From: Pararhizobium_B sp963838155
GTDB lineage: Bacteria > Pseudomonadota > Alphaproteobacteria > Rhizobiales > Rhizobiaceae
NCBI GenBank assembly: GCA_963838155.1
Contig: CAWIQE010000002.1
Span: 556,213-620,212 of the forward strand
DNA length: 64,000 nt
Reading direction: 5' to 3'
The notes under the pieces were generated by a model. It was given only the letters and a program-made list of their open reading frames with translations, searched no databases and was not told the origin of the DNA. This document shows positions 57,159-64,000 of this stretch, piece after piece (the first letter of the stretch is position 1; the number at the start of each line of letters is the position of its first letter). The translations under genes and the position numbers were made by a program.

Positions 57159-58134
57159 CTTCGCGGGTCTCCATCGAAACAGTGCCGAAAACGGCGTCGG
57201 CCGCCCTTGCGGCCATCGCGGGGGCGAGCAGGAAGCCATGGCGGTAGAAGCCGTTGACATGGAGGACGCCCCGGCTTTCGACGAGGCGCGGCAGGTTGTC
57301 CGGGAAGGCGGGCCGCACGCCGACGCCCGCCTCGAGGATGCGCGCCTCGCCGAAGGCCGGATGCAGCGCGTATGCGGCGTTCAGCAGCTCCATCACCGAG
57401 CGGGCGCTCGGCGGGCCGGCGTCGTCGCTCTCGATCATCGTCGCGCCGACCATGAAGCGGCCGTCGCCGCGCGGGACGACATAGACGGGGAAGCGCGGGT
57501 GCAGGAGCCGCACCGGGCGCGCGAGCCGCACCTCGTCCGTCCGGAGAAGGAGCATTTCGCCGCGTACGCCCCTGAGGCCGGGAAGCGTTGCCGCGGCGGC
57601 CATGCCGGTGCAGTCGACGATCCGGTCGAAGCGGCCGCTGGCGGGGGCCTGGCCGCCGAAGAGGCAGTCGACGCCGAGCGACTCCAGCCGGGCTGCCAGC
57701 GCGGCGAGCGCCGCCCGCGGGTCGAGATGGGCTTCCTCCGGGACGAACAGCGCGGAGCGGAAGCGCCCGGCGAGATCGGGCTCGACGGCGGCGAGCGCCT
57801 CCGCGTCGAGGCGGTCGACGGCCTCCGCCCGCGCCGCGAACCGGTCGAGCTCGGCCCGGTCGCGCGCCGGCGCGACGACGAGGGTTCCCGCGCGGCGCAC
57901 CGCGCCCGGCACGGCCGTCTCCCACCATTCGGCCGAGAGCCGACCGGGCGCGAGGACGGCCGGGCCGGCGGTCGCCGCCTCGCACCGGGGGGCGAGCATG
58001 CCGCCGGCCATCCGGGACGCGCCGCCGCCGGCGGCCGGGGCGGTGTCGGCGAGCGTCACCGCCGCGCCGCGCCGCGCGAGCTCGAAGGCCGTGGCGAGGC
58101 CTGCGACGCCGGCGCCCCTGACGAGGACCCGCAC
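57127..58134 (-). CDS. thiO: Glycine oxidase ThiO
   Basis: 335 residues; GTG start 4 nt after the thiC stop. FAD-dependent oxidase that makes dehydroglycine for thiazole. RGAGVAGLATAFELARRGAAVTLAD binds FAD; GGASRMAGGMLAPRCE, GRFMVGATMIESDD and GVLHVNGFYRHGFLLAP are family motifs. Confidence 0.93.
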   Translation of the reverse strand: MRVLVRGAGVAGLATAFELARRGAAVTLADTAPAAGGGASRMAGGMLAPRCEAATAGPAVLAPGRLSAEWWETAVPGAVRRAGTLVVAPARDRAELDRFAARAEAVDRLDAEALAAVEPDLAGRFRSALFVPEEAHLDPRAALAALAARLESLGVDCLFGGQAPASGRFDRIVDCTGMAAAATLPGLRGVRGEMLLLRTDEVRLARPVRLLHPRFPVYVVPRGDGRFMVGATMIESDDAGPPSARSVMELLNAAYALHPAFGEARILEAGVGVRPAFPDNLPRLVESRGVLHVNGFYRHGFLLAPAMAARAADAVFGTVSMETREDETDRQRTTA

Positions 58135-58138
58135 GGCC

Positions 58139-59977
<1,839 letters not shown>

Positions 59978-60082
59978 TCTAGAGGCTCCCTTGCGCATCG
60001 CAATGGAGACCCAGCTCTCGTGGAAGGATGAAAAGAGGCGATGGACCCCGCCCGGCACACCTGCCGCAGCCCATGACCCGCA

Positions 60083-60187
60083 CCATCCCTACGCCAGTAT
60101 GAACTGGATCAGGTTCGAAGGGTCACCGCGCTGCCTTCAAGGCCAGCGGTATCTCAGCCCGTTGTCCGGGCCCCCCTGGGTGAAGCG
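60083..60187 (-). ncRNA. TPP riboswitch (THI box)
   Basis: On the minus strand: CCCAGGGGGGCC, GGGCTGAGATACC, GACCCTTCGAACCTGATC and CAGTTCATACTGGCGTAGGG, the full conserved thi element, about 105 nt before the thiC start. It represses thiCOSGED when thiamine pyrophosphate is present. Confidence 0.97.
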
Positions 60188-60419
60188 CCGACCATGCGGC
60201 CGCCCGGGGCTGGGTGTCAAGGGGGATCGGGAGCCGCCGCGCGCGCCGGGGCCGGTGGCGGTGTTTGCGCGCGGTTCCGGGCTTCGCCTCGGAGACACGG
60301 CGATCGGTCGGGATTTCAGGGGCTTGGGGGTGTCGCTTGCGATCTTGATTCAGGCGGGGCGTGGCGGGCGGGGCGCGAGGGCCTTGCGGCGGGGGGCCGC
60401 GCGGGCCTATGGTCGCCGC

Positions 60420-60562
60420 CGTCTGGTGTTCGGGAACGCCGTGCGAATCGGCGACGTGCCCAACGCTGTAACGGGGACGGGCAGCGCATCGATGCCACTG
60501 GGAGACCGGGAAGGCGCGCTGTCCGGGCGAACCGGAGTCAGAAGACCGGCCAGGCGACCAGA
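60420..60562 (+). ncRNA. Cobalamin riboswitch upstream of bluB
   Basis: GCCACTGGGAGACCGGGAAGGC-type core (60493-60514), and B12-box-like GAGTCAGAAGACCGGCCAG (60535-60552), preceded by GTGCGAATCGGCGACGTG pairing arms. Located 64 nt before the bluB start. Consistent with B12 control of its lower-ligand synthesis. Confidence 0.8.
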
Positions 60563-60625
60563 GAGCGTGCCCGCGCGGACGGCGGTGCGCTCGCCGACAG
60601 CCTTGTTGGGAGCGAACGATGCTGG

Positions 60626-61303
60626 ATGCAGAAGAGGGCGCGCTTGCGCCTGCCGCCGCGTTTTCACGAGGACGACCGAGCCGCCGTCTACCGCGCCATC
60701 GAGACGCGCCGCGACGTGCGCAACGAATTCGTCGACCGGCCGCTGCCGGACGCGCTGGTGCGGCGGCTGCTGGAGGCGGCCCATCACGCGCCGTCCGTCG
60801 GCTTCATGCAGCCCTGGAACTTCCTGCTGATCGGCGAGCGCGGCCGGCGGGAAGAGGTGCATGCGCTCTTTTCGGAGGCCAATGCGGAGGCGGCCGGGAT
60901 GTTTTCGGGCGACCGCCGCAGCGCCTACCAGGCGCTCAAGCTCGAAGGCATCCTCGCCGCACCGCTCAACATCTGCGTGACCTGCGACCGCACGCGCGGC
61001 GGCCGGGTCGTGCTCGGGCGCACGCACAATCCGGAGATGGATCTCTATTCCACGGTCTGCGCCGTGCAGAACCTCTGGCTCGCCGCGCGCGCCGAGGGCG
61101 TCGGCGTCGGCTGGGTCAGCATCTACCACGCCGACCGGCTGAAGCAGCTCCTCGGCGTGCCGGATCCCGTCGCCATCGTCGCCTATCTCTGCGTCGGCTT
61201 CGTCGACCGGCTGCACCTCGAACCCGAACTCGCCGTCAGGAACTGGCGGCAAAGGCTGCCGCTCGACGAGCTCGTCTTCCGCGAGGACTGGGGCCGGCGA
61301 TAG
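60626..61303 (+). CDS. bluB: 5,6-dimethylbenzimidazole synthase BluB
   Basis: 225 residues; nitroreductase fold flavoenzyme that converts FMNH2 to the lower ligand of cobalamin. RAAVYRAIETRRDVRNEFVDRPLPDALVRRLLEAAHHAPSVGFMQPWNF is the classical BluB opening, with HNPEMDLYSTVCAVQNLWLAARAEGVGVGWVSI and LCVGFV after. The start is placed at MQKRARLRLPPRF. Regulated by the riboswitch upstream. Confidence 0.95.
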   Translation: MQKRARLRLPPRFHEDDRAAVYRAIETRRDVRNEFVDRPLPDALVRRLLEAAHHAPSVGFMQPWNFLLIGERGRREEVHALFSEANAEAAGMFSGDRRSAYQALKLEGILAAPLNICVTCDRTRGGRVVLGRTHNPEMDLYSTVCAVQNLWLAARAEGVGVGWVSIYHADRLKQLLGVPDPVAIVAYLCVGFVDRLHLEPELAVRNWRQRLPLDELVFREDWGRR

Positions 61304-61668
61304 GGGGGCGTCAGAAGTCAAGCTTGCGGCCGGTCCGGAAGGCGCGGGCAAGGCAAGCTGACGGACCCATCGGACCGTTTGAAGGCGCGGACGGGGCGTT
61401 GAGAAACAGCGAAACGGCCGTCAGCGCCTTCCACATGGCCTTCCCCGAATCAAATCGTGTCCATCGCCGCGCATCTCCACCGAACGCCCCGTCGGGCGCA
61501 TATGGTTGGCGGCGGCTGACCGATGGATTGCCCGGTTCTCGACGGCGCCGACTTTACGCATGAACTCGGTCGGTGCCGGAGAGGCCTGGGGTCGCATCGG
61601 ATGCAGCCGCCGCCGGCCGGCAGCGCTCGTCGGCCATCCACCGACGGCGCGCTGCCGGCAAGGCTTCG
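61304..61668. other. 365-bp region without a gene
   Basis: Between bluB and the converging autotransporter gene. Short frames on both strands have no ribosome sites or recognisable motifs; no repeat is seen. Confidence 0.5.
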
Positions 61669-63993
61669 TCAGAAAGTCTTGGCGAGGCTTGCCGTGGCCC
61701 TCACCGTGAAGGTGTCGGCCGTGTCGTAGCCGGCGTCGACGCCGAGGTTCAGTTTCATGCCGTTCACGGCGTCGAAGCTCGCATCGGCGCCGACGAAGCC
61801 GCGGGCCACCGCCTTTTCCCCGTCGACGGCGAAGTCGATGTCGGCGCCGAGCGCCGTCGCGTCGAACTTGCCGCCGAAGGTGAGGATGCCGTCGACGCCG
61901 GCCCTGACGCCGATGCGCCCGACGCCGGCTTCGCCCACCAGCCCGCCGAGCTCCGCCTTGACCTGGCCGCGGACGTCGATGGCCTGCGCGAAGCGGCTCG
62001 CCACCGACAGGTCGCCCGCCGAACCGGTTTCGGAGAAGCCGGGCGTGAAGAGCCCCGTGTAGCGCAGCCGGACGCTCGGCGAGACCGTCGCGCGGCCGAA
62101 CTGCCGGTGGATGCCGAAGGTGGCGGCGGGGCTGATGTAGAAGCTGCCGTAGCCGGCGCTCGCCGTCTCGAGGCCGCCGGCGACGGTGTTGTTCGCCACG
62201 GTGCGCTTGCTCTCGGTCTCGATGCCGCCGAGGGTGACGGACAGGTTGCGGAAGGCGCGGCCGTCGTCGTGGCTCCAGTAGGCGCCGGCGAAGCCGGCGC
62301 TGTTGGAGATCCGCGTGGTGCCGATGTCGGTCTCGATCCGGCCGAACGAGGCGCCGGCGAAGAGGCCCGCCGTGTCGGTCGCCGAAAGCGCGCGGTCGGC
62401 GCCGATGACGACGCCGCCGCCCGCGTAGCTGGAACCGTCGAGCGAGGCGGTGGCCGGCCGGTCGCCATAGAGGCCGAGGCCGGAGATCCAGAAGTTGCGC
62501 TGGCCGATCTCCGACGAGCCGGGCAGCGCGCCGGTGGTCACCGGTCCTTCGCCGCGCGCCGCCATCCGCTGGTCCACCGTGTCGGCGATGGCGCGGGTCA
62601 GGTCGAAGGCGAAGGCGTCGGTCGCGGCGAAGCCGGTCTGGTCGACGACGATCAGCGTATCGCCGCTGATGGTATAGGGCTGGCCGTGCGTCTCGATGGT
62701 GGCGGGCATGCCGCCGATGGTCAGCGCGGCGTTGAGCCCGCGGGCGATGTCGATCGTCCCGGAGCGCGGATTCAGGTACTCGATCCTGCCCTCGACGGTC
62801 ATGCCGTTAAGAAGGTTTAGCGTCGTATCGGCGCCGTAGAACTCGAAGGCCACGCCGTCGAGGCCGGTCGCGGAGACCGCGCCGCGGTTGGTGAAGGTGG
62901 CGCCGTTCTCCTCGGTCGCGACAGCTATCCCCTTGTCGCCCGGCGCGCGGATCTCGCCGTCGTTGACGATCCAGGCGTCGGCCCCCTGGGCGTCGACGGC
63001 GATGGCGGTATCGCCCGACGCGACGATCGTGCCCGTGTTGGACAGCGTCGTGCCTTTGATTTCGGTGACTATCGCGGCGCCGAAATTGCCCGAGTTGCTC
63101 ACGGTGCCGGTGTTGACCATGGCGGCGCCGTGGATGTTCACCGAGATGGAGCCGGTGCCGGACGCCTCGATCTTGCCGTAATTATCGATTTCGGCGTTCG
63201 CGCCCGTGGACAAGATAGCGAAGCCGCCGTCATTCGTGGAGAGTACGTCCCCCGTGTTCACGATGACGGCGTCGTCGCCGACGGAATAGATGCCGACGTT
63301 GGCTTCGTCCGTCGCCTCGATGGTGTTCAAATTTACGATCCAGGCGTTGGCGCCGAGGGAGTGGAGGGCGAAGCTGCCGGAGCCCGAGGCGCTGACGAGG
63401 TTGCTGTTGAGGAAGACCGCGTCGGCGCCGGAGAGCTTGACGCCGGTGCCGCGGAAACCGGTCGCGAGAATCCGGCCGTCGTTTTCGACATACGCGTCGT
63501 CGCCGCCGACGAAGATGCCGGTCCCGGAATCGCCCGTGTTCTGGACGAGGCCGGTGTTGGTGACTTCGGCGAAGTCGCCGGAGAGCATGATGCCGGTCGA
63601 TTGCTCGCCGTCCGCCTGGATGGTGCCGCTGTTGGTGATCGTCGCGTCGTCGCCGAGGGATTGGATGCCCATCCCGTTGCTGTCGAGACCGTTGATCGTG
63701 CCGCTGTTGTCGACGACGATTCCCGCCCCCTGCGAGAAGATCGCGACGGCGCCGTTGATCGTCCCGGCGTTGATGACCTGGTCGTCGGTGCTCTCTTCCA
63801 CGATGGCGTAATCGGTCCCGTTGACCTCGGCGTCCTTCTCGATCTCCATGACGTAGCCCGGGAGGGTGAGGTGCACCGGGCCGTCGACGACCTCGCCGGC
63901 ATGGACAGTGAAGTCGGCGGCCTGCGAAGTCTGGGAGAGAACCAGCGCGCCGAATGCGACGCCGCAAAATAACCCGGCCAACCTGCCGTTCAT
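61669..63993 (-). CDS. Type Va autotransporter
   Basis: 774 residues, outer membrane. Signal peptide MNGRLAGLFCGVAFGALVLSQTSQA; passenger (about 27-460) of beta-helix type with many VNTG/ITNSGTI-style repeats spaced about 22 residues; C-terminal 12-strand barrel domain from about 500, ending in Phe (VRATASLAKTF). No catalytic triad in the passenger, so likely an adhesin or surface structure. The ATG is 7 nt from the right edge, and nothing upstream can be judged. Confidence 0.92.
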   Translation of the reverse strand: MNGRLAGLFCGVAFGALVLSQTSQAADFTVHAGEVVDGPVHLTLPGYVMEIEKDAEVNGTDYAIVEESTDDQVINAGTINGAVAIFSQGAGIVVDNSGTINGLDSNGMGIQSLGDDATITNSGTIQADGEQSTGIMLSGDFAEVTNTGLVQNTGDSGTGIFVGGDDAYVENDGRILATGFRGTGVKLSGADAVFLNSNLVSASGSGSFALHSLGANAWIVNLNTIEATDEANVGIYSVGDDAVIVNTGDVLSTNDGGFAILSTGANAEIDNYGKIEASGTGSISVNIHGAAMVNTGTVSNSGNFGAAIVTEIKGTTLSNTGTIVASGDTAIAVDAQGADAWIVNDGEIRAPGDKGIAVATEENGATFTNRGAVSATGLDGVAFEFYGADTTLNLLNGMTVEGRIEYLNPRSGTIDIARGLNAALTIGGMPATIETHGQPYTISGDTLIVVDQTGFAATDAFAFDLTRAIADTVDQRMAARGEGPVTTGALPGSSEIGQRNFWISGLGLYGDRPATASLDGSSYAGGGVVIGADRALSATDTAGLFAGASFGRIETDIGTTRISNSAGFAGAYWSHDDGRAFRNLSVTLGGIETESKRTVANNTVAGGLETASAGYGSFYISPAATFGIHRQFGRATVSPSVRLRYTGLFTPGFSETGSAGDLSVASRFAQAIDVRGQVKAELGGLVGEAGVGRIGVRAGVDGILTFGGKFDATALGADIDFAVDGEKAVARGFVGADASFDAVNGMKLNLGVDAGYDTADTFTVRATASLAKTF

Positions 63994-64000
63994 CGCAATC

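Overview
The window looks like chromosome from a GC-rich alphaproteobacterium of the order Hyphomicrobiales (rhizobia and relatives). The evidence is a ccmIEFH cytochrome c maturation operon beside a FeuN-FeuP-FeuQ-like two-component operon, a fragment of a gene transfer agent tail gene, DUF1491/DUF5330/SufE/DUF6456/DnaA-HTH synteny, an ECF sigma-ChrR singlet-oxygen regulon, a thiCOSGED operon under a TPP riboswitch, bluB behind a cobalamin riboswitch, and many copies of the palindromic RIME-type intergenic repeats of rhizobia. Genus cannot be told from the sequence alone.

Layout. 1-4430: ccmH (cut by the window edge), ccmF, ccmE and ccmI on the minus strand, with a foreign small gene between ccmF and ccmH. 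4624-9104: a lipoprotein, a DUF1828/DUF1829 pair and feuQ-feuP-feuN. 9180-10744: a RIME/palindrome cluster and a prlF-yhaV toxin-antitoxin pair. 10872-13603: a holin-like gene and a 5'-truncated gene transfer agent tail gene. 13604-22200: an accessory island with a Panacea-domain gene, a type III chaperone-like gene and four members of an unrecognised protein family (one intact, three frameshifted), interrupted by DUF1491. 22196-29392: a core block (peptidoglycan-binding protein, histidine kinase, DUF5330, sufE, DUF6456, DnaA-HTH) that carries a degenerate gene with a 41-bp homopolymer and a RIME array. 29429-32002: a decayed IS1595-type transposase and broken passenger genes. 32172-37991: host-attachment protein, epimerase, SH3 protein, OFA-type transporter and hemolysin III family protein. 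38820-39908: another member of the unrecognised family. 40072-47221: cupin and the ECF sigma/ChrR cluster with SDR, cfa, DUF1365, FAD oxidoreductase and DUF2177. 47330-48624: tandem duplication and repeats. 48653-54717: four more large members of the unrecognised family in a row. 54813-64000: thiamine operon, bluB and an autotransporter.

The most interesting content is the unrecognised family. Eight members share a core of about 110-125 residues, in two subfamilies: one whose N-terminus carries an Asn run, and one starting Met-Gly-Asp. A ninth and a tenth locus (257-628 and 26098-27196) share only the N-terminal style. The N-termini are disordered and rich in Asn, Ser, Gly, Thr and Pro, without a Sec signal. 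Seven members (six of the Asn-run or Met-Gly-Asp core genes plus the 38.8 kb gene) and the chaperone-like gene are preceded by the same palindromic box (CTGTGCC, a 4-base spacer, then GGCACAG or a TGACAG variant) about 16-20 bases upstream of a conserved -10-like element. My inference is a co-regulated, expanding set of secreted effectors, plausibly type III, with a cognate chaperone. No secretion apparatus is visible in this window.

Many frameshifts here are single-base deletions, several in short homopolymers, and some fall in genes that should be functional, such as the histidine kinase. Part of the apparent decay may therefore be sequencing or assembly error.
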